Positions 24,938 to 33,112 of a stretch of 64,000 nucleotides of DNA are shown one piece after another (the first letter of the stretch is position 1; the number at the start of each line of letters is the position of its first letter). This stretch comes from Alphaproteobacteria bacterium (GTDB lineage Bacteria; Myxococcota_A; UBA796; CAJQPC01): contig JACKEV010000017.1 of the NCBI GenBank assembly GCA_020632795.1, positions 1 to 64,000 of the forward strand, in the 5' to 3' direction. The notes beneath the pieces were generated by a model, which did no database searches, had not been told where the DNA came from, and saw only the letters and a program-made list of their open reading frames with translations. A program made the position numbers and the translations under genes.

Positions 24938-26332
24938 ATGTCCCGCCTGCTCGCCGCGCTCCTGACCCTCGCCTTCCTGGCCATGAACCTGGCGTGGATC
25001 GACCGGGACCAGCTCATCCGGGACGGCGACGAGGAGGGGCACGTCGGGGCCGCGGAGCTGTTCCTCGACGACCTGCGCAACGACCGCTACGCTGACGCCG
25101 CTGCCAAGGCCCTCTACGAGGACATGGGGGACTACCCCGCCCTCTACCCGGCCCTTGTCGGGGGCTGGTGGCGGGCGATGGGCGGGGGGCCGCCGGAGCG
25201 GGTCACCGTGCGCGGCGTGAACCTCGCCTTCCTGCTGCTGACCGCGCTGGGGGTGGCCGGGGCCGCGCGCGGGCTGGGGGTGCCCGACGGCGCCGCCGCG
25301 CTGGGCGGGGCTGTCGCGCTGTGGCTGCCGCTCAACGCGGCGCTGTCCCGCCACTTCATGCCCGAGGGGGCCCTCTGCGCCCCGGTGGCCCTGGCCATCT
25401 GGGCGGCGACCCGCCAGTCCGAGCGCCGGGGGGCGGGCGCGGCGTTCACCCTGGGGCTGCTGCTGGCGGCCGGGGTGCTCACCAAGCAGACCTTCCCGAT
25501 CTACGTCATCGCCCCGCTGGTGCTGCTGCTGCGCCCCAACCCCACCTGGGTGTGGGTGGCGCTCGGGGCCAGCGCGGCGGCGCCCTGGATCTACACCAAC
25601 CTCACCGAGCAGCTCGCCTACGTGGAGCTGTCCACGACCTACGCCGTGCCGGTGCCCTGGACGACCCAGGCCGCCTACTACCCCCGCTCGGTCTTCGAGG
25701 TGGGCCTGGGGCCGGTGTGGACGGTGGTGCTGGCGGTCGCGACCGTGGTGGCCTTGCGCGGCCCCCACCGCAAGGCCGCCGGGGTGGGCCTGGTCTGGGT
25801 CCTCGGCGGGCTGGCCCTGCTCACCCTCATCCCCAAGAAGTACGACCGGCTGGCCGCGCCGCTGCTGCCCGGGGCGGGCCTGGTGCTCGCCGCGGCGGTG
25901 GCCACGCGCCCCCGGGCGGCCTGGGTGGCGCTGCCCGGGGTGGCCTGGACGGCGTGGACCTCCTGGGTGGACAGCCCCTGGAACCACCCCAGCGACCCCA
26001 TCGCCGACTTCCACCCCGGCTGCGTGCAGCGCTGGCTGCGCCCGCCGTTCCCCTACCCCTCCGGCTTCGAGGTCGTGGCGGCGGCGGCTCGGACCAACCC
26101 CTACGGCGCGGTGCGGGTGTGGGCCGCGCCCGAGATCCCCTGCGCCATCCAGACCACGTTCGGCTGGGGCCAGCACCTGGGGCCCTACCTGCGGCGGGTG
26201 GGCCTGGACCGCCCGGTCTACGTCGACGACGCGCCCGCCGCCCAGGGCCCGGCCACCGTCGAGGTGGACTTCCGGGTGGATGAGGGCGAGCGCCTGGAGT
26301 GGCTGGACGCCACCTTCGCCGTCCGCCCGTGA
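24938..26332 (+). CDS. Polytopic glycosyltransferase-like protein (GT-C / PMT-ArnT type)
   Basis: A 464-residue integral membrane protein with roughly eight to ten hydrophobic helices. It begins with a membrane helix followed by an acidic first periplasmic loop DGDEEGHVGAAEL, the Asp/Glu-bearing motif expected of lipid-phospho-sugar dependent GT-C transferases. A cluster of polar residues (LSRHFMPEGALC) resembles the family's second loop. The last about 100 residues form a periplasmic tail. The acceptor is unknown. The stop overlaps the GTG of the next gene, a GT2 transferase, so the two likely act together in glycan or surface modification. Confidence 0.7.
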   Translation: MSRLLAALLTLAFLAMNLAWIDRDQLIRDGDEEGHVGAAELFLDDLRNDRYADAAAKALYEDMGDYPALYPALVGGWWRAMGGGPPERVTVRGVNLAFLLLTALGVAGAARGLGVPDGAAALGGAVALWLPLNAALSRHFMPEGALCAPVALAIWAATRQSERRGAGAAFTLGLLLAAGVLTKQTFPIYVIAPLVLLLRPNPTWVWVALGASAAAPWIYTNLTEQLAYVELSTTYAVPVPWTTQAAYYPRSVFEVGLGPVWTVVLAVATVVALRGPHRKAAGVGLVWVLGGLALLTLIPKKYDRLAAPLLPGAGLVLAAAVATRPRAAWVALPGVAWTAWTSWVDSPWNHPSDPIADFHPGCVQRWLRPPFPYPSGFEVVAAAARTNPYGAVRVWAAPEIPCAIQTTFGWGQHLGPYLRRVGLDRPVYVDDAPAAQGPATVEVDFRVDEGERLEWLDATFAVRP

Positions 26333-27309
26333 GGCTCTGCTGGCTCATCCCCGTGCGGGACGGGGGGCGCTGGCTGGCCGAGGCGGCGGACTCCGTGAGG
26401 GCGCAGCTCGGGGATCGCGATGAGATCGTGATCGTGGACGACGGCAGCGCAGACGGCGCGCCCCAGGCGCTGCGACGGACGCCGGGCTTGCGGGTCCTCC
26501 ACCAGCCGCCCCGGGGCATCGTGGCCGCCTTGGAGACTGGTCGGGCGGCCACCAACGCGGCCTACCTCGCCCGGCTCGACGCCGACGACGTCGCTCTACC
26601 CGGCCGGGTGCAGGCCCAGCTCGCCGCCCTGGAGGCCGACCCGACGCTGGGCGCGGTGGGCGGCCAGGCCCGGATGCGGCGGGACGACGGCCCCGTCCCC
26701 GAGGGCATGCGCCGCTACCTGGACTGGATCAACGGCCTCACCGATCTGCACGCCGCGCTGCTGGTGGAGAGCCCGCTGCTGCACCCGGCGGTGACGATGC
26801 GGGCAGCGGCGGTCGCGGCGGTCGGCGGCTATCGGGGCGGCGACTTCCCCGAGGACTACGACCTGTGGCTGCGCCTGGCCCGCGCCGGGTGGCGCCTGGG
26901 GGCGGTGCCCGAGCCCGTGGTCCTCCTGCGCGACCGGGACGACAGGCTGACCCGCAGCGATCCGCGCTATCGACGCGCCGCTTTCGAGGCCCTCAAGCAG
27001 GAGCACCTCGCCCGCACCGCGCTGCGCGCGCCTCGGCGGGTGGCGGTGTGGGGGGCCGGGCGCACCGGGCGGCGCTGGCTGCGCTGGCTCCGGGAGCGGG
27101 GCCACGCCGTCCCGGCGGTGCTCGATCTGGCGGGCCGGGGCGAGCGCCAGGGGGCGCCGATCCGCCCGCCCGAGGCCCTCGCCGAGCTTGAGGTGGACCA
27201 CCTGCTCTTCGCCGTGGGCGTGCCCGGGGCCCGACCCGCAGCCCGTCGGCGGATCCGCACGTTGAAGCCCGGCTGGCAGGAAGGACGGGAGTGGTGGCCG
27301 GTGATCTGA
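26329..27309 (+). CDS. Family 2 glycosyltransferase with C-terminal Rossmann-like domain
   Basis: A 326-residue protein. Residues 1-225 are a GT-A (GT2) domain: LCWLIPVRDGGRWLAEAADS at the start, IVIVDDGSADGAPQAL, the metal-binding LARLDADDVALPGR (DAD), and FPEDYDLWLRLARAG carrying the catalytic ED. Residues about 230-326 look like a small nucleotide-binding fold with VAVWGAGRTGRRWL, a GxGxxG loop. The GTG at 26329 overlaps the previous stop (GTGA). It is cytoplasmic and would use a nucleotide-sugar donor. The appended domain is unusual for GT2 enzymes, though similar fusions exist. Confidence 0.87.
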   Translation: MRLCWLIPVRDGGRWLAEAADSVRAQLGDRDEIVIVDDGSADGAPQALRRTPGLRVLHQPPRGIVAALETGRAATNAAYLARLDADDVALPGRVQAQLAALEADPTLGAVGGQARMRRDDGPVPEGMRRYLDWINGLTDLHAALLVESPLLHPAVTMRAAAVAAVGGYRGGDFPEDYDLWLRLARAGWRLGAVPEPVVLLRDRDDRLTRSDPRYRRAAFEALKQEHLARTALRAPRRVAVWGAGRTGRRWLRWLRERGHAVPAVLDLAGRGERQGAPIRPPEALAELEVDHLLFAVGVPGARPAARRRIRTLKPGWQEGREWWPVI

Positions 27310-27350
27310 TTCCGGTCTACGCTGTTCCTTGAGAGACACGGAGGATGATC

Positions 27351-28742
27351 ATGCTTGCTGGGACCCTGTTGGTTTCGCTGGGCCTGGGTTGCACCGGGTT
27401 CACCCTGGGCGAGAACTTCGCCGGCCAGGACACCCCGATGCGCTACGGGGCCATCGCGGTGGACCACGTCACCGAGAAGGTGTTCACCGTCGTGGACGGC
27501 CCGGACGACGCCGCCGCCCTGGGCGAGGACGGCGCGCCGATGGTGCCCAGCCAGGTCGTCCAGGTCGACCCCGACACCTTCGAGCCCCGGGTGCTCGCGC
27601 GCCTCGACGGGCGCGAAGACCCCCGCATGCTCTTCCCCGAGGCCGGCCTGCTCCTGCTCTCCGAGCGGAACGGCCGCGAGGTGTTCCAGCTCTTCGACCG
27701 CCACACCCACCAGCCGAAGGCCTTCACCACCCTGGACAGCCGCTACTGGGGTACCCGCAGTTCCCCCAGCCGCCGCTGGATCGCGGTGGCCGACCAGACC
27801 ACATACGACATCCACATCCTCGACCCCGAGACCCTGAATCTGCGCGTCATCCCCCACGACGCCCAGTGGCTGGAGGCGATGTGGCTGAACAACCAGGATC
27901 GGCTGCTGGTGGTGCTGTGGTACCACGGCGACGACTTCCACCCCACCGGGGCGCGGCTGCTGGCCTGGGACGTCACGCCTGAGCTGCTGAGCAAGCCCAC
28001 CACCGACGGGCTGTGGCCGGACGCGGCGCTGGACGTGTTCGTGGAGGGCTTCCAACCCGACGCCCTGTTCTCGTTCACCTGGATCGGCGTCAGCCCGGAC
28101 GACCGCTTCGCCGCGTTCCCGATGCTGTCCACCGACCCGGACCTGGACGAGCCCCACCGGGTGCTGCTGCTGGACACGACGACCGGTGAGGTGCGCGAGG
28201 TGCCGAACACCCGGGGGCCGGTGGGCTTCACCCCGGACGGCCGGACGATGGTCAGCTACGCCGGTGCCTGGGACGCGTCCGGCGAGGAGGTCGGCCAGCG
28301 GCTGGTGCTCGTGGACACCGAGACCCTGGAGCGCCAGGAGGTCGGCGACCCGATCCAGGGGCTGCAGTACTTCGTCACCCATGAGGGCGCCTACGTGGTC
28401 GCCGCGGCGATCCTGGACGAGTCCCAGACCGTCATCCTGCATGACCTCGACAGCGGGCGCTCCTCCAGCCTCGGGGGCGCAGGGGTCTCGCTGAACGAGT
28501 TCGTCAGCCACCCGGACACCGGCGAGCTTTTCATCGCCTCGGACGGCGACCTGTGGCGGCTGGACGTGTGGGCAGGGACCCTGGACCAGGTGCCGATGCC
28601 CTTCGACACCCACACCCTCAACCTGCTGCCCCAGCGGGATCTGCTGGTGACCCGCTCGACACCGGACCGGCAGGTGCTGCACTTCATCGACATCGGCGAC
28701 GGGGGCATCTCCCCCGCGGTGCGGCTGCCGGAGCCGGATTAG
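27351..28742 (+). CDS. Beta-propeller-like lipoprotein
   Basis: A 463-residue predicted lipoprotein with signal MLAGTLLVSLGLGC (lipobox LGLGC). The mature part shows repeated blocks with Trp/Asp and strand-turn-strand features (RWIAVADQTTYDIHILDPET; RLVLVDTETLERQEVG), typical of a seven-blade propeller of the WD40/TolB type. No catalytic motif is seen. The second ATG (27351) is chosen because GGAGG (27340-27344) abuts the first one with no spacing. It lies 41 bases after the GT2 gene. TACGCT at 27318-27323 may be a -10 element. Confidence 0.75.
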   Translation: MLAGTLLVSLGLGCTGFTLGENFAGQDTPMRYGAIAVDHVTEKVFTVVDGPDDAAALGEDGAPMVPSQVVQVDPDTFEPRVLARLDGREDPRMLFPEAGLLLLSERNGREVFQLFDRHTHQPKAFTTLDSRYWGTRSSPSRRWIAVADQTTYDIHILDPETLNLRVIPHDAQWLEAMWLNNQDRLLVVLWYHGDDFHPTGARLLAWDVTPELLSKPTTDGLWPDAALDVFVEGFQPDALFSFTWIGVSPDDRFAAFPMLSTDPDLDEPHRVLLLDTTTGEVREVPNTRGPVGFTPDGRTMVSYAGAWDASGEEVGQRLVLVDTETLERQEVGDPIQGLQYFVTHEGAYVVAAAILDESQTVILHDLDSGRSSSLGGAGVSLNEFVSHPDTGELFIASDGDLWRLDVWAGTLDQVPMPFDTHTLNLLPQRDLLVTRSTPDRQVLHFIDIGDGGISPAVRLPEPD

Positions 28743-28765
28743 CCCGCCGGGCCGGCGCGGGCGCG

Positions 28766-28774
28766 TGCTATGCT
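28766..28774 (+). promoter_or_regulatory. Extended -10 promoter placing the start at the DUF5989 ATG
   Basis: TGC-TATGCT is an extended -10 with 4 of 6 hexamer matches. Transcription would begin about 7 bases later, at 28781, which is the first base of the next start codon. No Shine-Dalgarno lies before that ATG, so a leaderless message is likely. Confidence 0.5.
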
Positions 28775-28780
28775 TGCTTC

Positions 28781-29029
28781 ATGATGGAAGAAACCTCCGC
28801 TGTGAAGTCGGGCGAGCAGGACGCCGCCATCCAGGCTGACGGCTCTGCCTCTGTGTCCACCCCCGCCCTGCCCGAGCAGCGCGGACTGCTCCGGGAGTTC
28901 ATGGACTTCATCATCCATGAGAAGGCCTGGTGGATGACGCCCATCATCATCGTGCTCGTCGCGATGGTGGCCTTCATCCTCTACGCCGAAGCCAGCCCGG
29001 TGCTGCCCTTCATCTACACGGTGTTCTGA
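28781..29029 (+). CDS. DUF5989-family single-helix membrane protein
   Basis: An 82-residue protein with a disordered Ala/Ser/Gln-rich head (residues 1-36) and a C-terminal unit LLREFMDFIIHEKAWWMTP followed by one membrane helix and SPVLPFIYTVF. That end matches the DUF5989 pattern of a short amphipathic segment, Lys-x-Trp-Trp, a helix, and a PFIYTLF-like terminus. DUF5989 genes usually occur next to carbamoyltransferase and SxtJ genes of capsule or O-antigen loci; those partners are not adjacent here. Function is unknown. The next gene 4 bases on encodes a truncated relative. Confidence 0.75.
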   Translation: MMEETSAVKSGEQDAAIQADGSASVSTPALPEQRGLLREFMDFIIHEKAWWMTPIIIVLVAMVAFILYAEASPVLPFIYTVF

Positions 29030-29033
29030 GCCC

Positions 29034-29201
29034 ATGACGCACGACCCCCGGCATGACGCCCCCCGCCGCCCCCGCGCGATCGCGGTCCCTCGCGAGCCCA
29101 CCCTGCTGGAGGTCTTCGTGGACTTCCTGCGGAACGACCGGAGTTGGTGGCTGCCCGCTGCGCTGTTCGTGGGTGGGATGGGCTGGGCCCTGAGCGGCTG
29201 A
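29034..29201 (+). CDS. Second, truncated DUF5989-like membrane protein
   Basis: A 55-residue frame starting 4 bases after the previous stop. It has an Arg/Pro-rich head and then LLEVFVDFLRNDRSWWLPAA, which parallels the LLREFMDFIIHEKAWW segment of its neighbour, followed by a short helix ending in WALSG. The PFIYTLF-like end is missing. The shared pattern and tandem placement support a real gene derived by duplication. It ends one base before the stop of the convergent sigma-factor gene, leaving no room for a terminator. Confidence 0.6.
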   Translation: MTHDPRHDAPRRPRAIAVPREPTLLEVFVDFLRNDRSWWLPAALFVGGMGWALSG

Positions 29202-29202
29202 G

Positions 29203-29754
29203 CTACATCACGCCGCGCGCCGCCAGCTGAACCCGCATCACCCGCCGCGCCCGCGACAGCCGCTTGCGCACCGCCGCCGGGGTCATCCCGAAAGCCTCCG
29301 CGATCTCCGGGCCCTTCCAGCCCTCGACCTCGGCCATGACCAGGATCGCGCGGTCGGTCTCGGAGAGCAGCAGCAGGGACGCGTTCAGGGCGTCGCGCAG
29401 CTCGGCGACCGCCGCGTCGTCCTCGGGGTCGGCCTCGCCGGGGAGCGGCGCCTCGGTGACGTGCAGGGCGGGGTCGTTCTTGCGGCCCCGGCGCATGCGG
29501 CCGCAGGCGCGCGCGACCATGCGCACCACCCAGCCCTCCACCGGGCCCTCGCCCCGCCAGTCGCCCAGGTGCAGGCCGGCGGTGACCAGGGCGTCCTGCA
29601 CGGCGTCCTGGGCGTCGGCCTCGGTGGCGCAGTGGCGGCGGCCGGCGGCCAGCAGGTGCTCCCCGTAGCAGCGGGTGATGCGGTCGAGGGCCTTCAGGTC
29701 CCGGGCACGGACCAGGGCGGCGATCTCATCGGGCGAGCAGTACTCTGCGCTCAT
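29203..29754 (-). CDS. ECF-type RNA polymerase sigma factor
   Basis: A 183-residue sigma-70-family factor. Region 2 covers about residues 10-80 (ALDRITRCYGEHLLAAGRR, then DAQDAVQDALVTAG), and region 4 is the C-terminal helix-turn-helix LLSETDRAILVMAEVEGWKG with MTPAAVRKRLSRARRVMRV. There is no region 3 and no C-terminal extension. No anti-sigma factor gene is adjacent: the neighbours are the DUF5989 pair (convergent) and a divergent MBL-fold gene. ATG 29754 removes an in-frame upstream extension that runs across the divergent promoter region. Confidence 0.9.
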   Translation of the reverse strand: MSAEYCSPDEIAALVRARDLKALDRITRCYGEHLLAAGRRHCATEADAQDAVQDALVTAGLHLGDWRGEGPVEGWVVRMVARACGRMRRGRKNDPALHVTEAPLPGEADPEDDAAVAELRDALNASLLLLSETDRAILVMAEVEGWKGPEIAEAFGMTPAAVRKRLSRARRVMRVQLAARGVM

Positions 29755-29857
29755 GGGCGGCACTGTAGCGAGGCGCCCGCGCGGCCACAAGAAAGCGCGG
29801 TCACACTCTGCAGGGCTGCTGGCTCTATGGGGTGAACCGAGCCCCCTGGAGGCCCCC

Positions 29858-30718
29858 ATGCAGATCAAGACCTTCTTCGACCCCGCCACCTTCACCCTCA
29901 CCTACGTGGTCTTCGACCTCGAGACGAAGGACGCCGTGGTCATCGATCCGGTCCTGGACTTCGACCCCGCCTCGGGCCGGGTCACCACGACCTCGGCCGA
30001 TGAGGTCGCCGCTTTCGTGGAGAAGGAGGGCCTGACCCTGCACTACGTGCTGGAGACCCACGCCCACGCCGACCACCTGTCCGGCTCCCAGCCGCTGAAG
30101 GACCGCTTCGGCGCGAAGATCGCCATCGGCGCCCGGATCCGCAAGGTGCAGGACGTGTTCAAGGGCGTGTTCAACCTGGGCGACGACTTCGTGCCCGACG
30201 GCCATGTCTTCGACAGGCTGCTGGGCGACTTCGAGGTCCTGGAGGCTGGCAGCCTCAAGATCGAGGCCCTGCCCACCCCCGGGCACACCCCGGCCTGCAT
30301 GAGCTTCCACGTCGGCGACGCGGTGTTCACCGGCGACGCCCTGTTCATGCCCGACTTCGGCGTGGGCCGCTGCGACTTCCCCGCCGGCAGCGCCGAGACC
30401 CTCTACACCTCGGTGCACGACACCCTCTACAGCCTGCCCGACGAGACCCGCGTGTTCGTGGGCCACGACTACCAGCCCGGCGGCCGGGCGCTGGCCTGGG
30501 AGACCACCATCGGCGCGTCCAAGTTGAAGAACAAGCAGCTCACCGCCAGCACCGCCAAGGAGGACTTCGTGGCCTTCCGCGAGGCCCGCGACGCCACCCT
30601 GACCGCGCCCCGGCTGCTGCTCCCCAGCATCCAGGTGAACATCAACGCCGGCAAGCTGCCCGCGGCCGAGGACAACGGCGTGGCCTACCTCAAGCTCCCG
30701 CTGCGCCCGAGCGCCTGA
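29858..30718 (+). CDS. MBL-fold hydrolase (persulfide dioxygenase / BLH-like)
   Basis: A 286-residue metallo-beta-lactamase-fold enzyme. Metal motifs are complete: ETHAHADHLSG (HxHxDH), TPGHTPACMSF, VFTGDALFMPDFGVGRCDFP and VFVGHDYQPGG. The FGVGRCDFPAGSAETLYTSV segment and the GHDYxP motif are those of the ETHE1 / BLH branch, which oxidise glutathione persulfide or related thiols, rather than of glyoxalase II. The start has GGAGG 6 bases upstream. It is divergent from the ECF sigma gene, so sigma-dependent control is possible. There is no rhodanese domain or gene beside it. A glutathione-dependent pathway also occurs at the far end of the window. Confidence 0.85.
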   Translation: MQIKTFFDPATFTLTYVVFDLETKDAVVIDPVLDFDPASGRVTTTSADEVAAFVEKEGLTLHYVLETHAHADHLSGSQPLKDRFGAKIAIGARIRKVQDVFKGVFNLGDDFVPDGHVFDRLLGDFEVLEAGSLKIEALPTPGHTPACMSFHVGDAVFTGDALFMPDFGVGRCDFPAGSAETLYTSVHDTLYSLPDETRVFVGHDYQPGGRALAWETTIGASKLKNKQLTASTAKEDFVAFREARDATLTAPRLLLPSIQVNINAGKLPAAEDNGVAYLKLPLRPSA

Positions 30719-30752
30719 TCCTGCGGTATCCTGGAGGTCCACGAAGGGCCCC

Positions 30753-32720
30753 ATGCGCATCTTCCTCGCTCTCATGATGGGGTGCGGAGGGGAGAAGGAC
30801 TCCCCCCGCACGCCGACCCTGGACACCGGCTGTGAGGCGACCGCCTGGGTCGACGCGGACGGCGATGGCCACGGGGACCCGGCGCTGCCCGCCTGCCCCG
30901 GCGCAGGGGCGGTCGAGGATGGCGACGACTGCGATGACGCCGACCCGGAGACGTTCCTGGGCGCCGACGAGCAGTGCGACGGGCTGGACCGGGACTGCGA
31001 CCAGCGCATCGACGAGGGCTTCGAGGACCGCCACGTCACCTGGCACCGGGACGACGACGGCGACGGCTGGGGCGGGGACGAGTCCGTGCGGGCCTGCGCA
31101 CCCCCGCCGGGCTTCGTCATCTACCAGGGAGACTGCGACGATGGGGACGCCCGGATCTCACCGAGCGCGGCCGACGACACCTGCGACGGGGTGGATCAGG
31201 ACTGCGACGGCGAGGTGGACGAGGCGGCCGACGGCGCGTCCCTGCTGAGCTACCTCGACGACGACGGCGACGGCTTCGGGCGGGACGACTACACCGCGTA
31301 TCGCTGCGAGGACGCGGAGGGCTGGGCCCGCGTCGGCGGAGACTGCGACGACCGCGACGACGGGAGCTACCCGGGCGCCCCGGAGCGCTGCGGCGACCTC
31401 GTCCCCGACGACTGCGAGGGGACCTGGTCCGAGGTGGCGGAGCTGTGCGGCTACGAGGTCGTGGGCAGCGCCGAGGCCACCCTGGGGGCCACCGCCGGGG
31501 ACGAAGCCGGCGCGGACGTGGACCTCGCGGATGCCGATGGCGACGGCCTCACGGACGTCCTGGTCGGCGCGCCGGGGCGCGGCGGCGGCGCGGTGATGCT
31601 GCTGCGCGGGCCGCTGGTCCCCGACGCGCTCGGCGCGCCCGACGGCCTGCGGTGGACCCTCTGGAGCGGCGAGCGCGCCGGGGCCCGCGCCCGCTTCGCC
31701 GGGGACCACGACGCCGACGGTTGGCCCGAGGTGCTGGTGGGCGCGCCCGAGGCGGACGCTGGCTACGGCGCGGCCTACCTGCTGGGTGGCCCGCTCACCG
31801 GGGTGGCTTCTTTCAGCGGGGCCGTCCGCCTGTGGAGCGAGCAGGTCGACGCTGCCGCCGGCCTGGCCCTCGCGGCCGGCGGGGACCTCGACGCCGACGG
31901 CCAGCCGGATCTGGTCATCGCCGCCCCCGACGACTCGCGCTGGGTCAACCAGAGCGGGGCGGTCTACCTGCTCTACGGCCCGGTCACCGCCTCCCGCAGC
32001 CTGGAGGACGCCGACGCCCGGGTGTGCTGCAGCTTCGGCCGCGACCGCAGCGCGTACACCGACCGGATCGGGGCGTCGGTGGCCACCGCGGACGTCAACG
32101 GCGACGGGCCCGACGACCTCATCGCGTCCGTGCCCGGCGGGGGCATCCGCGGCCAGGACCCCTTCGTGGTGGTCCTCTACGGGCCGCTGTCCGGGGAGCA
32201 TCGGCTGGAGGACGGGCCGGACAACCTCCTCTACAACGGGCTCGCCCCCGGCGCGGTGGACGGCGTCGGGGACCTGGACGGCGACGGCTACGTCGACGTG
32301 TTGATCGAGGACCGCTGGTACGGACCGGGGCTGTACGGGGGTGGCGCCGACGGGTTGGTGGACCGCTACGCGACCCTCGCGCTGCCCGCCTCCGAGGGGG
32401 ACCATGACCCCCCGAGCCACTGCCCAACCCTCAGCCGCAGCCTCGCGCCCGGGGACCTGGACGCCGACGGCCACCCCGACCTGATCCACGCCATGGGCCG
32501 GGCCGCCGACGCCACGGGCATGGTCGCGATCCTGTCCGGGCCCTTCGAGGGCACGGTGGACGCCACCGCGCACCGGCTCGTTTTCGGCGCGGCGCCTGAG
32601 GACTGCCTGGGCGCGGGCGCGGGCGCGGGAGACGTGGACGGCGACGGCGCGCCGGAGCTGGTCCTGGGCGCGCCGGGGGCCGACGGGGGGGCGGGGGCGC
32701 TCTACGTCCTGGACCTCTGA
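30753..32720 (+). CDS. MopE-like and FG-GAP repeat lipoprotein
   Basis: A 655-residue surface lipoprotein with an unusually short signal, MRIFLALMMGC (Cys11). Residues about 27-225 consist of MopE-type units: ADGDGHGDP, DGDDCDDADPETF, QCDGLDRDCDQRIDEGF and near copies (CDGVDQDCDGEVDEA), rich in Asp and paired cysteines and likely to bind metal ions. Residues about 235-655 contain six or so FG-GAP repeats of an integrin-like propeller (DLADADGDGLTDVLVGAPG; DVNGDGPDDLIAS). Such proteins are abundant in Myxococcota; roles in adhesion or copper binding are known only for a few. A TATCCT -10-like hexamer is at 30727-30732. Confidence 0.85.
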   Translation: MRIFLALMMGCGGEKDSPRTPTLDTGCEATAWVDADGDGHGDPALPACPGAGAVEDGDDCDDADPETFLGADEQCDGLDRDCDQRIDEGFEDRHVTWHRDDDGDGWGGDESVRACAPPPGFVIYQGDCDDGDARISPSAADDTCDGVDQDCDGEVDEAADGASLLSYLDDDGDGFGRDDYTAYRCEDAEGWARVGGDCDDRDDGSYPGAPERCGDLVPDDCEGTWSEVAELCGYEVVGSAEATLGATAGDEAGADVDLADADGDGLTDVLVGAPGRGGGAVMLLRGPLVPDALGAPDGLRWTLWSGERAGARARFAGDHDADGWPEVLVGAPEADAGYGAAYLLGGPLTGVASFSGAVRLWSEQVDAAAGLALAAGGDLDADGQPDLVIAAPDDSRWVNQSGAVYLLYGPVTASRSLEDADARVCCSFGRDRSAYTDRIGASVATADVNGDGPDDLIASVPGGGIRGQDPFVVVLYGPLSGEHRLEDGPDNLLYNGLAPGAVDGVGDLDGDGYVDVLIEDRWYGPGLYGGGADGLVDRYATLALPASEGDHDPPSHCPTLSRSLAPGDLDADGHPDLIHAMGRAADATGMVAILSGPFEGTVDATAHRLVFGAAPEDCLGAGAGAGDVDGDGAPELVLGAPGADGGAGALYVLDL

Positions 32721-32724
32721 AGGA

Positions 32725-32970
32725 TCAGTACATGCGGCTGGCGCGATCCATGTCCAGGGGCGGGACCCTGCGCTGCTGCCAGAAGCTGCCCTCCGGGTCC
32801 TGCTCGGGGGCAGCGGGCACCACCTCGTGCCGCACCAGCTTGAGGACCAGGGCGACCGGGGCGAGGGCCACCCAGTAGACGATCGCCATGAGGACGTAGT
32901 TCTGGGCGGTGATGATGCGGTGGGCGAGGCCCTTCCAGGCCCGCCAGATCCTCTTCATGAGCGGGAGCAT
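32725..32970 (-). CDS. Small membrane protein resembling those of SxtJ/DUF5989 loci
   Basis: An 81-residue protein with a basic amphipathic head MLPLMKRIWRAWKGLAHRI, one membrane helix (VLMAIVYWVALAPVALVLK), and a polar tail with SFWQQRR and a DMDRASRMY end. This head-helix-tail pattern is like the small proteins that accompany DUF5989 and SxtJ genes in carbamoyltransferase clusters, judged from memory of that family. Two ATGs (32970, 32958) are possible and neither has a good ribosome site. It converges on the MopE-like gene with a 4-base gap. Two DUF5989-type genes lie 4 kb away. Confidence 0.55.
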   Translation of the reverse strand: MLPLMKRIWRAWKGLAHRIITAQNYVLMAIVYWVALAPVALVLKLVRHEVVPAAPEQDPEGSFWQQRRVPPLDMDRASRMY

Positions 32971-33112
32971 GGGCCCATGCTCGCCCGGCGAAGGCCCCCC
33001 GTCAAGCCCCCGCGCGTGGCGATTCCGAACAAGGTGTGCTAACTCCCTGCGTCTGCCGCGTTGTGGATGAGGAGCGGCGCGTCCGCCGCCTTTCACCGCA
33101 CGGAGTCTCCCC

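Noticed and set aside
28781..33112. Complete capsule or toxin-type carbamoyltransferase locus
   Set aside because: Only the small membrane-protein members are seen; no carbamoyltransferase, sulfotransferase or polymerase gene is present, so a working locus cannot be claimed.
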